A DNA stretch of 64,000 nt from Emydura subglobosa (GCA_007922225.1 ML679956.1:74870095-74934094), one strand, 5' to 3'. Positions 11,009 through 21,240 are shown, counted from the first letter of the stretch. Made by a program: numbers and translations. Notes: a model not told the origin generated them from the sequence alone.

Positions 11009-11504
11009 CAGGGCCTGATTAACTCTCCTGTGGGCCTGGGGCTATTAGATTTTGTGAGGCCCCTGAACACAAGTCTTTTCCCTGATTTTAAAACAAAATG
11101 ATCCCAATTATGGCACCGAGGCCATTAACGCTTTTAAACTTGCCTTTAGTTCCCATAAAGCCGTTCTGTGGTTACATTTCAGTCTTCAAATATGTAGCAC
11201 AGGCGTCAGCAAGCTATGGCGTGTATGCCAAACGTGGCACACGAGCTGATCTTGAGCAGCACTCACGCTGGGCCCCCGACATGTTGGAGAGGGGCGGGAG
11301 GAAAGGGCAGGGCCGGGAGGGGGGAGCAGCCGTCGCATGGCACTGCTTGGGGCCAGGAGCGGCTCCTAGTCAAAGCGCTGGGCTCACGTCACATGGGAGA
11401 GGGGCGGGAGGGAGGGAATGGCTGGGATTTATTTTGGCGGGGCCCCCTGTTAGCTCGAGGCCCTGGGGTGCAGCCCCTAAAGCCCCTGCCTTAATCCGGC
11501 CCTG
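11009..11504. mobile_element. hAT-type DNA transposon (non-autonomous) inserted in CR1 ORF1
   Basis: It starts CAGGGCCTGATTAA and ends TTAATCCGGCCCTG, giving terminal inverted repeats of about 14 bases with one or two mismatches. The flanks are AGTAGGAC (11001-11008) and GGTAGGAC (11505-11512), an 8-base target duplication with one mismatch, as expected for hAT. There is no transposase frame, so it is a passenger element. Inside, from 11200, is a segment beginning CAGGCGTCAGCAAGCTATGG that resembles the end of a second hAT family, suggesting nesting. Skipping the insertion joins the CR1 ORF1 frame on both sides. Confidence 0.8.
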
Positions 11505-11760
11505 GGTAGGACTGCTCTATTGTGTCCCTCAATGTCTCCTCTGTGTACCTCTCTGTCTCTCTTAGTTCTTCCAGTTCAGCCTGGGCTCCAGAGCCCGTAC
11601 TTGGTGTGATCTGTCTCTGGCACTCCCTCCCTCACAAAACTCCTGTTTGCGCGTCCTGTTCGCTAGCCGGCCATTGGCACAACTTACCTTGGTGCATGCT
11701 GGAGTCTCCATGGCTTGCCATCTGTAAGCAAAGATTGGCTATCTCTCTGAAAGACGGGCT
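11505..11760 (-). pseudogene. CR1 ORF1 coiled-coil segment
   Basis: The minus-strand translation includes ELEELRETERYTEETLRDTI (about 11575-11518), a charged heptad-like stretch typical of the CR1 ORF1 coiled coil. It continues in frame into Ser-Gln-Ser-Asp residues across the hAT insertion point. The upstream end near 11760 is indistinct. Confidence 0.55.
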
Positions 11761-11799
11761 CTGGTGCAAACAGAAGCTGTGGGCTTGATGCAGAAATTG

Positions 11800-11885
11800 G
11801 GTGAGGTTCTATGGCCTGTGTTATCCGGAGGTCAGACTAGATGATCTTCATGGTCCTGTCTGGCCTTAGACTCTTTGAATCTGTT
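11800..11885 (+). repeat. CR1 LINE 3' tail, plus strand
   Basis: 'ggcctgtgttatccggaggt' then 'cagactagatgatcttcatg' and 'gtctggccttagactctttg' is the CR1-type 3' terminus in sense orientation. It lies head-to-head with the minus-strand CR1 just upstream. Confidence 0.75.
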
Positions 11886-11889
11886 TCTA

Positions 11890-12999
11890 GAGTTGCTGCT
11901 TAAATACCCTGTGTTGTGCTAGCTGTGGACAGTCACAGGTGGCAGACGCTTAAGGTGGAGGGATTTCTTTCTTGCTGGGAGGGTGATTAGATCCCGGTCT
12001 GGCACGGCCCCAGAGCTGCAACATGCTTTGTAGGATCTAGGGACCTTTACTACTCCAAAGAAAGGGAAAGTACAGCTAGAGATAGCAACCCATTATACCT
12101 TTACTCCAGCCTGAGGTAGCTGCTACATGATTTTAAATTTTTCCAGGTGACGCCTCGTCTTAGGCGACAAGAAATGCCACAACTTCAATCACCCTAACGA
12201 AGACTGATAATGAATGAACTAATGTGAGTTGGAGTGTTATGCACTGTGATTGTGTGATTGCCTTTCACAGGTGTGTGGGTTTGGCTGGCAGAATCCAGCA
12301 GGTTTTGAGAGACAGCTGCAGGAACTTGGGCTGCACTCTGGTCTCTATCCGAGAACACAGAGGAAGCTAGGTCAGCCGCTTTTCAAGTGAGCAGCGAAAC
12401 TCCCTCTGACTTCAATAAATCCGTTCTGAGGACGAACTAGCAGTCATGGGTGAAAATGTTCCCAGGCAGGTGGCTAAAGAAACCAGATTTGACACGTGAG
12501 GCTGAGGATCTGTCATATTTTCCATTAGCCTGAGAAGTGGCTATTGCTTTGTTCCGATGGTTTGCTGACCCTGCTGGGCGGGGGACAGATGAGAGGGTGA
12601 ATTCTCCCAGTCACTTAACAACCAGAATTTCATTCAAGAAAACCACCCTGCTTACAGCTTGTTTTCTTCTGCATCTTCATTTAACAGATGCCAGAAAGGC
12701 CAAACTTTTGGTTCTGATTTCTTCACCTTGTCAGGGGGCCTCTCATTCCCCCAGGTGTGTACTCATTCTGTGGGGGTCAAGAAGACAATACCATCTTCCA
12801 TAACAGTGAGAGACACCCTGTTGAATAAAATAGCCACGTAACTTAGCTCTGACGTGAAGTGGGAGGAGAATGTGGGAAATGTAGCCTGGTAAAAATGAGA
12901 AGCTTACGTATGTTGTAATGTACTAGCATTAGGTGTATGAGTGAGTGATGTTATCCTTTGGACTAGTAATAGACAAGATAGCATTACTTCTTGTCTGAG
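11890..12999. other. No gene recognised
   Basis: I see no convincing exon, RNA gene or named repeat. Short frames near 12537-12840 have no domain signature and no paired splice sites. Confidence 0.4.
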
Positions 13000-13545
13000 G
13001 TAACACAGTGCAGTGGTTAGCGTGCAAGACCTGGATTTAACTCCCTGCTCCGTCACGGACTTGCTGTGTGACCTAGGGCAAGTCACTTTGTGTTTCAGCA
13101 TCCCCACCTTTAAACAAGGGAGGGTAAATCTTGCCAGCCTTCTTTGTCCTACAGGAGGCTTATTCAAGTCTTGGTGAGCTTTGGCCCATGATGGTCAATC
13201 CAGTCCAGTAGGCTCAGTGGGGGATCGAGCTCCTGTCACTCCTTTCATTGTCCCTTGAACAATCTCCAGTGTCAGCTGGTAGGTGTCTATCCCAAGTCAT
13301 CCTCTCCTTCCTCCCTCTCCTCTGGACTGACCCTCTAGTGAGACATGCTTAAACCAAAATGCCGAAAGCATCATCCCAACAGCCAGGCCAACAGGCAGCA
13401 GTAATCAATTATCACAGGGCAATTCTGTATTCACTGGAGGGGATAATAACTCCCCCACCTCACAGGGGTGTTGCGAGCTGAAATACAGTAAACAGTGCGA
13501 GATTCTCAGATGCCCCAATGATAAGGGCTCCATAAATACCTAAGG
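13000..13545 (+). repeat. MIR/CORE-SINE copy, possibly split
   Basis: 13010-13130 carries 'cagtgcagtggttagcgtgc' and 'tgtgtgacctagggcaagtc' (tRNA-related head and MIR core). 13437-13545 carries 'ggggataataactcccccac' and 'cctcacaggggtgttgcgag' (the 3' part of the same SINE type). The 300 bases between are unassigned, so these may be one interrupted copy or two. Confidence 0.65.
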
Positions 13546-13573
13546 GCCTTTCTATGTGGGAAAGTTTCAGCGG

Positions 13574-13760
13574 TTCTTCTTCGAGTGTTTGCTCACGTCG
13601 ATTCCGTTCTAGGTGTGTGCACGCCTCCGTGCACGGTTACCGGAATTTTTTTCCCTTTAGCAGAACCTGGCTCCAACGCCCCCTGCAGTCCTGCACACAT
13701 GCCGCGGTATAACAGGTGCTGCCGGCCCTACGTCCCCTCAGTTTCTTCTTTCCGCCCGTG
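13574..13760 (+). repeat. DIRS element 1 left inverted terminal repeat
   Basis: It begins TTCTTCTTCGAGTGTTTGCT, then runs through 'aggtgtgtgcacgcctccgt' and 'ggaatttttttccctttagc' into 'ggccctacgtcccctcag'. The same blocks appear in reverse order and complement at 15831-16020. Confidence 0.85.
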
Positions 13761-13877
13761 ATGGATGCTGGAACTGTTCTTCTTGCTTTCGCAAGTGCTC
13801 CTTTAGTAGCCGAAGCAGGGTTAGCTAGTTTGTTTATCGTTGTATGTTCGATATGTTAGTTAAGTAGTTGTAAATAG

Positions 13878-15070
13878 TTGATAGTTAAGTTAGGAGTAGT
13901 CCCTGCTGGAACCTTCACCTGGGAGCGGGGCATGCCCGGGTCTCCGGGTTTCAAGCCCTACGTCTCCTGCAGCAAGCCCTTCCTTCTTAGTGACCCGCAT
14001 GACAGTTGTCTAAAGTGCCTGGGAGAAGCTCACAGGAAGGAGGAGTGCAAGATCTGTAAGACTTTCAGGCCACGGACACAAAAGGAGAAGGAAATCCACC
14101 TGAAGGCCTTGCTGATGGAGGTAGCGCTGAGACCAGCCTCCGAGCTGGAACGATCTACCTCGGTGCTGAGCATCGTTTTGGGGCAAAGCACCTAGTCGGC
14201 ACTGGCCCCGCTATTGCACCGGACTTCTTCCTTTTCCCCATTGAGGGAGAAACAGAGGAAGCAGCGTTCAGATAGGAACCGCTCCCTCCGCACTGGAAAA
14301 GTTCAGGGAAGCGGGCTTGAGAGTGGGGTCTGTACCAGACCAACCAGCTGAGGGTCAGCAGGAGAAGGGATCGCCACCCAGAAGTGCGACCCTGCCAAGA
14401 GAGCCACCCCAACTCCTAGGAGGAGAAGGGGACCTCTTCAGATTGCGGTGCCATTGACGCCGGAGGCATTCCAGGCAGCGAGGAACCTGATGGCCCTGTA
14501 TTTGCCTCCTTCTCCTAAGCACCCGTTGAAGGAGAAGGCTCCGGTTTCCAGGGGGAAGCCTGCGATGGGTCCCCTGCAATGGCTGCACCGCTCCCCTGAC
14601 CAGAGGCATTCATCCCTGAGGACCAGGTCACTGCGCAGGGAGTCGTCATCACAGCGGCACCGGTCTCCGAGAGGGCGTTCCCGATCCCCATCTCCGGGGC
14701 GTTCCTTGGTGGTGGAACACCAGCGACAGACGCGATCTCCGTTGTCATTGCGGCACCGATCCTGGTCTCCGGCACCGAGGGCCCCGCGTTCTGACGGGCG
14801 GCACCGATCCCACTCATCTTCGCATAGGCGTTCGCTGGATGGGAGTCGGTGCCGTTCCCGCTCCCCGGCACAGACAATTTTACCAGTACGGCGCAGAACC
14901 CGGTCACCAGTGAGGGACTCTTCACCTAGGGGAGGCAAACGACGCCATAAGTCTTCGGCACCGAGGCACCGATTTTCGACCCGGCACTGGGTCTCACTCA
15001 TCCTCTGGGCATGGATCCTCGGCAACCCGGCACCGGTCAGGCAAGCAGCACCGCCGCTCGCCGTCTTCTA
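13878..15070 (+). pseudogene. DIRS Gag-like pseudogene (element 1)
   Basis: Frame 13878-14195 holds a Cys/His cluster (CSKPF, CLKCLGEAHRKEECKICKTF) like the zinc-binding head of vertebrate DIRS Gag. After frame changes, 14448 to about 15050 reads PLTPEAFQAARNLMAL and then a very long Arg/Ser-rich tract (SRSPSPGRS, RHRSWSPAP and similar) that would bind nucleic acid. The same head and EAF motif occur in element 2 at 56332 onward. The RS repeats could be mistaken for a host SR splicing protein, but the flanking DIRS termini and recombinase exclude that. Frameshifts near 14195-14448 make it non-coding today. Confidence 0.75.
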
Positions 15071-15099
15071 CTCCCCAATGCTGAGGCGGTGTTTGTCAG

Positions 15100-15640
15100 A
15101 GCGCCATGGTACTTCAGCAAGAAGAGTCTCTGAGATTAGGGCACTTACCTCAGAACCACCATACACAACCTTCTCTAAGGACAAGGTCCAGTTGCGGCCT
15201 CATCCTGTGTTCTTACCCAAAGTAGTGTCTCAATTTCATTGTAACCAGGATATATTTCTTCCAGTGTTCTTTCCCAAGCCGCATGGCTCGGAGGAAGAAC
15301 GGAGATGGCACATGCTTGACGTTATGTGGGCGTAAGCTTTCTATAATGAACGCACTAAGTCCAGAGGACTACACAATTTTTTGTTGCAGTGGTGGATAGG
15401 ATGAAAGGTTTACCTGTCTCCCCCCAGCGGATTTCCTCCTGGATAACTTCCTGCATCTAGTTTTGTTACGAGCAGGCGAAGGTGCCTCTACTGGGTGTCG
15501 TCACAGCCCACTCCACCAGCTTCCTTGGCGGCCTTTCTGGCGCAGGTAGAGCTGCCACCTGGTCGTCGGTGCACACCTTCACGTCCCACCACGCCATCGT
15601 CCAGCGGGCAAGGGATGATGCCGGTTTCGGCAGAGCGGTG
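15100..15640 (+). pseudogene. DIRS tyrosine recombinase, C-terminal remnant (element 1)
   Basis: ARRVSEIRALTSEPPYTTF and FLPKVVSQFHCNQDIFLPVF (15119-15270) are followed in another frame by EEERRWHMLDVMWA. Beyond a stop and shifts, the sequence still encodes a recognisable catalytic end around 15535-15600. At the position where element 2 encodes Ser-His-Tyr-Ala (presumed nucleophile Tyr), this copy encodes Ser-His-His-Ala, so it would be inactive even if the frame were open. The N-terminal half of the domain is absent, because an internal deletion joins the Gag region to it near 15070-15110. Confidence 0.75.
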
Positions 15641-15697
15641 CTGCAGACGGCTCATCTGTGAACTCCGGGCCCACCTCCATGGTGCTGCTTGTGAGTC

Positions 15698-15801
15698 ACC
15701 TAGAATGGAATGGACATGAGCAAGCACTCGAAGAAGAAAAGACGGTTACTTACCTTGTAACTGTTGTTCTTCGAGATGTGTTGCTCATGTCCAGTCCATG
15801 A
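15698..15801. repeat. DIRS internal complementary region (element 1)
   Basis: 'gcaagcactcgaagaagaaa' then 'gacggttacttaccttg' and 'gttgttcttcgagatgtgtt' form, in reverse complement, the right terminus (ending near 16049) followed by the left terminus (starting near 13574). In the DIRS replication model this region templates completion of the circular DNA. Confidence 0.85.
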
Positions 15802-15830
15802 CCCGCCCCCCATCCCAGCTGCCGGAGTTG

Positions 15831-16049
15831 GCGGCAAGAAGGAATTGAGGGGATGTAGGGCCGGCGCCTCCTGTTATATTGCGGCATGCGCGTGGGACTC
15901 CAGGGGACACCGGAGCTGGCCCTACAGGTACTGCTAAAGGGAAAAAAATTCCAGTAACCATACACGGAGGCGCGCACACACTTACAATGGAATGGGCATC
16001 AGCAACACATCTCGAAGAACAACAGTGACAAGGTGAGTAACTGTCTTTT
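15831..16049 (-). repeat. DIRS element 1 right inverted terminal repeat
   Basis: It contains 'gatgtagggccggcgcctcc', 'aaagggaaaaaaattccag' and 'cacatctcgaagaacaacag', the inverted counterparts of the left repeat. It ends with about 27-30 extra bases ('tgacaaggtgagtaactgtc') absent from the left copy, as in the original DIRS-1 element. Confidence 0.8.
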
Positions 16050-16496
16050 ATCCGGGTATTGTTATCCGGGTGTAGAACAACCCCTCCAGTGTACGGCTGC
16101 TTTGTAATTCTGCTAGAAAAGGGTTGTTTTCACTTTAGCTTAAACTCCTTCCCAAACAGCATGAGCTCAACCAAAAAAAAGGTTCTCTTACAGCAGAATA
16201 AGTGAATGCCCATGCAGGGAGTTACACCACTATGGCTGTCTCTAGTTAAATTCACACCTTGGGTTATACAGAAGAAACTTTCCAATGTAGACAAGGTCAT
16301 GGATGGATAGACAGATACACACTGTCACCTAAGGGCTCTCTGAAGTAGCAGAGCTCTGTAATTTTTATTCCCTAGAACTGTAGGATCAGCGTTGAAACCC
16401 CAGCTCCCCGTGTGTGTGTCTGTGTGTGTGTAAGAGTTTTAGACAATAATTGTTTCTTGTCTGCAGACTTTGGGCATATCTCACTCTAAGAGAGAG

Positions 16497-16560
16497 AGAG
16501 GTGTGTGTGTGTGTGTGTGTGTGCTGTGCTGTGCTGTGCTGTGCTGTGCTTCGCTTCGCT
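16497..16560. repeat. Compound microsatellite (GT)n-(TGTGC)n-(TTCGC)n
   Basis: A GT run of about 11 units passes directly into a pentamer TGTGC repeated about five times, then two TTCGC-type units. This is a stepwise evolving simple repeat; length polymorphism is likely. Confidence 0.9.
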
Positions 16561-16942
16561 TCAGCATGGAGGCTGGTTTGCCGTGTCGAACAGTGAGTGC
16601 TGCTGAGGTTCTGGTTATATGCTGAGTAGTAGCAGGGCAGGGAAGACGCTGAAATCACTTCAAGCCCACGGGCTAATTTGGTTCCTTTTGTGGTTTGAGG
16701 CAAGAAGCCAAATAGACCATCAGGTCTTTTACTGCAGTTTCCAGCTCTTGGACAGGCAGGAACGCTGTGCTGTGCCTGCCGCATGCCTGCGGTGATTGCT
16801 GCCGAGCTCACGCTGGCTCTCTTGTGACTTTCCCCAGACTTCATGTGAGACGTGTGTGATGTGTGCCCGATGCCTTTCTCCGAGATCCAGCGGTGTCACA
16901 GCGCATGGCCCTGGCCTGCGGCAGCTCTGGTCTGGTTGTTCA

Positions 16943-17098
16943 GGGCCCGATTCTCATTTACGCTGATGCCCCGGGGCACCACTCTGGCGATGCGTGAGAG
17001 CCTTTCCAGGTGGTGTCAGTTGACTTTCCTGGTAAGGCCCCGTTTACGCTGCCAGTGTAGGGCAAAAGGGGGCATTCATGCAGATGAGAATCATACCC
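16943..17098. repeat. Hairpin MITE-like repeat
   Basis: The left arm 'gggcccgattctcatttacg' is matched by the reverse complement of 'gcagatgagaatcataccc'. It belongs in style to the palindromic repeats listed at 1211, 51492, 52201 and 63052. Confidence 0.6.
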
Positions 17099-17774
17099 TC
17101 GGTCCTCCGAGTTACTTCTGAAACAGACTCCGCTTGTGGGGAGTGTGGTCTCCACTCTCCATAAGCTCAGATGACACCTGTTAATTCCCTGCGCTCCCGC
17201 AGCTGGAAAATCATGCTGCCCCCCTCAAGCGATGAACTAGTCAGGGAGAAAAAAATTCCTGCCTGTCATCAGAACCATGTATCACCTTGCTTATAAATTC
17301 ACCCCCCAGGAGTAGGGAAGCCCCTGCAGTGTGAACTCCCTCCACTGGCCCCAGAACAGGAATGGCGAGAGCAGCAGCAGAACCAACTGCAGCCATGCTG
17401 CCCTGCCGGCCAACATGCCTTCCCCGCCGTCTGAAGGGCCAGCAGCTTGTCATGAGCCGGGAGCAGAGTTCAGTCCTCTACGCCCATTCAGCTCCTGGAG
17501 GCTTTGCTGAGACTGCTGACAAGGATCAGTGCTCTGGATGACTCTTTCCTCTGCAGGGAGGGTCTTGCATGCCCGGGCGCTCTCTATACCTGGGAATGTA
17601 CCCACATCACGTGCCGCTTTCCAATGGAGGGAGGTTTTATTTCAGTTCCTTTTAGCCTCCCAGTGCAATTCATGGTTTACAGAACAGGTGGCTGGGAAAT
17701 CTCCTAACCCTTAGGAGAAATCACTAGGTGAGGTGGCGGATGATCTGCTACTTGGAGTCTTTGTCGGTGTTGCT

Positions 17775-17985
17775 TTGTGGACAGAGCACTGGTCTGAGAA
17801 TCAGGAGAGCTGGGTTTCTATGCCTGGCTCTGCCGCTGGCTTGCTAGTGACTTTGGGCACGTCACTTCCCCGCCAACTGCCTCAGTTTCCCCATCTGTAA
17901 AAGGGGGTTTTATTGATACTGGCCTCCTTTGCAAAGGGCTTTGAGATCCATTAATGAAAAACACTATGTCAAGTCTAGGGATTAT
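17775..17985 (+). repeat. MIR element, nearly full length
   Basis: 'cagagcactggtctgagaat', 'tgactttgggcacgtcactt', 'cctcagtttccccatctgta' and 'aaagggctttgagatccat' occur in the correct order for MIR or a close CORE-SINE. This is the best-preserved copy in the window. Confidence 0.8.
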
Positions 17986-18064
17986 TACTATTTTAATAAT
18001 TAGACGCCCGATTGGACGTCTCTCTGCCAGTAACACGCTGGCTCAGCCACAGGTTACTGGGCTT

Positions 18065-18150
18065 GATTTAGGAATTACTGGGCGAACTTTGGTGGCCTGT
18101 GTTATGCAGGAGATAAAGCTAAAGGATCACAAATATCCCTTCTGGCCTTT
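18065..18150 (+). repeat. CR1 LINE 3' tail, plus strand
   Basis: 'ggtggcctgtgttatgcagg' then 'gatcacaaatatcccttctg' and 'gcctttcc' is a degraded CR1-type terminus. Confidence 0.6.
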
Positions 18151-18441
18151 CCACCATGAACATGAGCAGCTGGCTTCCTCCGGATCTTTGGTGGCTTCGC
18201 TTTGTTCTCCCCTTGCATTATGGCCAACATGCCTCAATCTTGACTTGGAGGCACCTTCCCTGTGTCAGTTCATTCAGTCTGTTCTGTTCTACATTGGCTC
18301 TTATGCTGCACTCATCACTGTGGTATCTGCATGTCTTTCAGTCATGCATTAAGTGACTGACATCTGTCACGTGTTGTCTGTTCTCTCATCGTCGCCCTGG
18401 GGGAGAAGCGTGTGCGGTTTTGATAATTAAAAAATATAGAG

Positions 18442-18461
18442 ATAGATAGATAGATAGATAC
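18442..18461 (+). repeat. (GATA)n microsatellite
   Basis: Four to five GATA units in a short A-rich context. Confidence 0.8.
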
Positions 18462-18499
18462 CTGTTGCTCTGCACTGTGCCAGAGGGGCAGCGTTGTTG

Positions 18500-19086
18500 A
18501 CCATGGTCTTCACCATGGCGTGTTAGTCGGACTTCTAGATATCCTGGGCCGAGGCCATTGAGTTCCTTGAAGACAAGGGCTGAGACCTTGAACGTGAGTT
18601 GCCACTCTCCCAGTGTAGAGAGCAGAGGACAGGCTTGATGGTTGATGGTAGTCTGTGTTGCTGAGGAAACATGCCGTGTTCTGTATTAGCTGGCGTTCCC
18701 TAAGCACTGAAGTTTTCCTGCCTCGGTATATAGCATTGCCGTAGACCAGCTGCGAGGCGATGGAAGCGTGAATAACTGGGCTAGGTCAGCACCTGCCAGG
18801 ATGGGCAGAGTCTCCTAGCTGACCGGAGAGGATAGAAAGCATTGCTCATGGATGCTGCTCTGTGAGAACTCCGCGTTGGCGAGGAATCCAGGAGTACTCC
18901 TACACCACAGACCGAATTCGTCAATTGTGAGGGTGTCCCTTTAACCAAAGGTGGCTGCACCATGCTGGCAGCAGACGCCTCAAAACGTTTTCCTCTGCCC
19001 ACCAGCATGACCTCTGTGTTGCTTGGGTTCAACTTCAACCAGCTGTTCTTCATTGGTGGTCTGATCTTGTCTAAGTACTGTGCCAT
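18500..19086 (-). pseudogene. L2-like LINE, RT C-terminal fragment
   Basis: On the minus strand, KNSWLKLNPSNTEVMLVG (about 19040-18990), then SVCGVGVLLDSSPT and SNAFYPLRSARRLCPSW match the block order after the palm of L2-clade reverse transcriptases (LKLNPSKTE, LGV-LD, then FYQLR). Further fragments such as LVYGNAIYRG and RERQLIQNTACFL (down to about 18640) correspond to the following tail. Frames are broken. This clade differs from the CR1 copies elsewhere in the window. Confidence 0.7.
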
Positions 19087-19707
19087 CTTGGTGGCAGTGG
19101 TGTGGTCATAGGTGGTGAAGGGTTAGGTAGAGCTGTGTGCTTTTCCAAAACCAAGAACACCGCACAAGCACCTAGCCAGCTGTGCAATGCTGTGCTCTGG
19201 AGGTCCTGACCCTGGTGGACAACAGCTTCCGTTCTGAAGCATGAAATCCGATCACCTTGATCTTCTCCTGCATGATTGTACAAGTTGTCGGTTGTAAGAA
19301 TGACCTGGCCCTTCTTAAAACAAACTAGCTGTAGTATTTGACTTGCTCTCCTGCAACAGTGAGTTCCACAGGGTGAGTAGGTGATGTGTCTGTGTGCACG
19401 CATGTGTATTTCCTTTTATTTGCCCTAAGCCAAAAGAGTAAAATGTCAATGGAACTTTGGTTCCTGAGTCACTTTGGAAAATGGGGCTTTATGGGCTGCT
19501 TTGGAAATTTTACCCAAAATGTTCAGTTTTGGGTATTTAAAGTTAGGCACCTAAATTCTTATTCAGACACCTGATTTTCAGAGGGTCACTTCCTCATGGG
19601 TGTGACTGAGTCCTCATCATCTCGAAAATCAAGTGCCTGCAGTAATAATTTAGGTGCATAACAACATTTTTGTTAGGCTTAAAATCACCAGTCCTTAATT
19701 GTATTGA

Positions 19708-19712
<5 letters not shown>

Positions 19713-19753
<41 letters not shown>
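19713..19753. repeat. (GT)n microsatellite
   Basis: About 20 uninterrupted GT dinucleotides; likely polymorphic. Confidence 0.95.
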
Positions 19754-19755
<2 letters not shown>

Positions 19756-20394
19756 TTATACACCCACACTCCTGGCTACCATGAAGATCAATGCCTTAGA
19801 AATACTGTGGACAGGTAGGACTGTACCTGGGGCAGGGAAAGGGTTAATCTTTCTAGCATCTGAAATTTTCATCCAGCGTTCTAGGTCACTGACATATTTT
19901 GACTAAATCTCTTTCCCACTGCCCCTCCTCTAGGACCACAAGAAGCTGGAAGGTAATTTGCTGCTCACAGATGCGACTGGAAATTACTTTCACCGGGAGC
20001 CCATTGCTGTTTGCGTTTCTCAGGGCAGTTATTAGGAGTTGTTTAATCTACTGCTTGCAAATAAAAAGCAAAACAGTTCTAATAACCAAGATTAGTTAGT
20101 TCTGCATGTGAGAGCCGGGGCCGGGGAGGGAGGCCAACAATCTGGCATGCATGCGTCTCTAGCATCTAGACCTAAATTCTCCTAGGTATGCTCTTATCTG
20201 AGGACTTTATTATGGTGGATTTTTGGTAACTTGAAACAAAGAACCGAGGGACTAAAACTAGTGCTCTTCAGACAGCAGGCCTGACTTATGCTAAGGATCC
20301 TGGTAGCATCAAGGGAGCCTTAAAGTGGGTGGAACAAGCTGTCCTGAGCAGCAAAGCTCCCTGGCTGGTGCCTCCTACTTCTCCACCAGCCCTG

Positions 20395-21200
20395 CTCACT
20401 GCCCCAGCATAGGAGGAAAAGGCTGGTGGAAAATTTTCCATAAGAACCATTTAGACGGAAAATTGAGTTTTCAGCTAAACGAAATTTTTCACAAAAATTG
20501 CCTGCTTTCCACACACACTCTTTTTTTTTTTTCTTTTTTGTCAAAAACCGACAGTCCCAAAAATCGAAATATTTTAACTGTGAAGGCTTCAAATGGCATC
20601 ACGGGAGATGTCATTAGACCAGGCAGCCCTGTCCTTAGAGAGGAGAAATGGGAGCATGAGGAATCTGAACTACATCTCCCAGTATATTCAATGTGGAATA
20701 GTTCAGTTTTTGGCTAAAATTTTTTGTGTTTTTGTTTTTCGCCAAAGAGTTGAATTTTCTGTTGGAAGTTTGGGGTTTTGGTGAAAAATGCTGCTTTTTT
20801 TCGTCAAAATTTTCTGCTGGAAAAAAATCAATTTTCTGACCTAGCAGGCAGATGGCACTGTCCCAAAACTGTTCTGTTTTTCGTACAGTCCTGGGGTTGC
20901 TCTACCATACGCTGGGCGCTGGTCAGGTCCCTGAATAGCCCCATAACGCAGGGAGTAGAGCTGGTTGGGAAATGATCTTTTGTTCCTGCAAAAAATTATG
21001 AAGCAAAAAAACCCCATTATTTCATTTTTTTTTTAATTGAAATTTTTCTGTAAAAGCACTTTTCTCCCAGGATTTCATCAAAATAATGGAAAAATCCTAA
21101 TTTTTTTGGCCAAAAACTGGGTTTTTTTGTTTTGCTTTCAGCAAAGAACCGGGTCCATTCCTTCTGTGCGTTTGGGACCCATGTTTATTGACATCACAGG
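20395..21200. repeat. AT-rich 'aaaattttc' dispersed repeats, two or more copies
   Basis: Motifs such as 'ggtggaaaattttccataag', 'acgaaatttttcacaaaaat', 'gtcaaaattttctgctgg' and 'ttggccaaaaactggg' recur in both orientations, with 'gagctggttgggaaatg' near 20955 marking what looks like the start of another copy. Similar sequence is at 32220-32400, 32950-33330 and 4080-4215. No coding capacity. The family is unnamed here. Confidence 0.55.
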
Positions 21201-21240
21201 GATGAAGATACTAGGATTGAATGTGCTGTAGTGGAGGTGG

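Larger units (their letters stand above)
8601..11760 (-). mobile_element. Long CR1 LINE, minus strand, internally deleted and interrupted by a hAT element
   Basis: Read on the minus strand, there is an ORF1 region (about 11760-10480), an ORF2 endonuclease (about 10450-9297), then, after loss of nearly all of the reverse transcriptase, the ORF2 C-terminus and 3' end (about 9120-8606) with 'atcatagaatcatagaag' and 'gggttggaagggatctcag' marking the CR1 3' terminus. The 3' part may be two CR1 pieces (9120-8900 and 8886-8606) with overlapping homology. An unrelated hAT element sits at 11009-11504. Most CR1 copies are a few hundred bases, so retention of ORF1 and endonuclease is notable, but all frames carry stops or shifts. 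Confidence 0.75.
13574..16049 (+). mobile_element. DIRS-type tyrosine-recombinase retrotransposon, RT deleted, termini intact
   Basis: The architecture is diagnostic. The left inverted terminal repeat (13574 to about 13760) is matched in reverse complement by 15831-16049. The right copy is longer at its outer end by roughly 27-30 bases. An internal complementary region at 15698-15801 is the reverse complement of the right end joined to the left end, as in a circular intermediate. Between them lie a Gag-like region (13878 to about 15070) and the C-terminal half of a tyrosine recombinase (about 15100-15640). The whole RT/RNase H segment is missing. There is no LTR and no integrase. DIRS elements insert by recombinase and leave no target duplication. 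Confidence 0.85.

Noticed and set aside
13005..13090. tRNA-like head considered as a tRNA gene
   Set aside because: It continues directly into the MIR core and no cloverleaf or intact box B was found; it is a SINE.
14448..15050. Long Arg/Ser-rich frame resembling a host SR splicing factor
   Set aside because: It lies between DIRS termini, follows a DIRS-type Cys-rich head, lacks an RRM and fuses into recombinase sequence; it is retroelement Gag.
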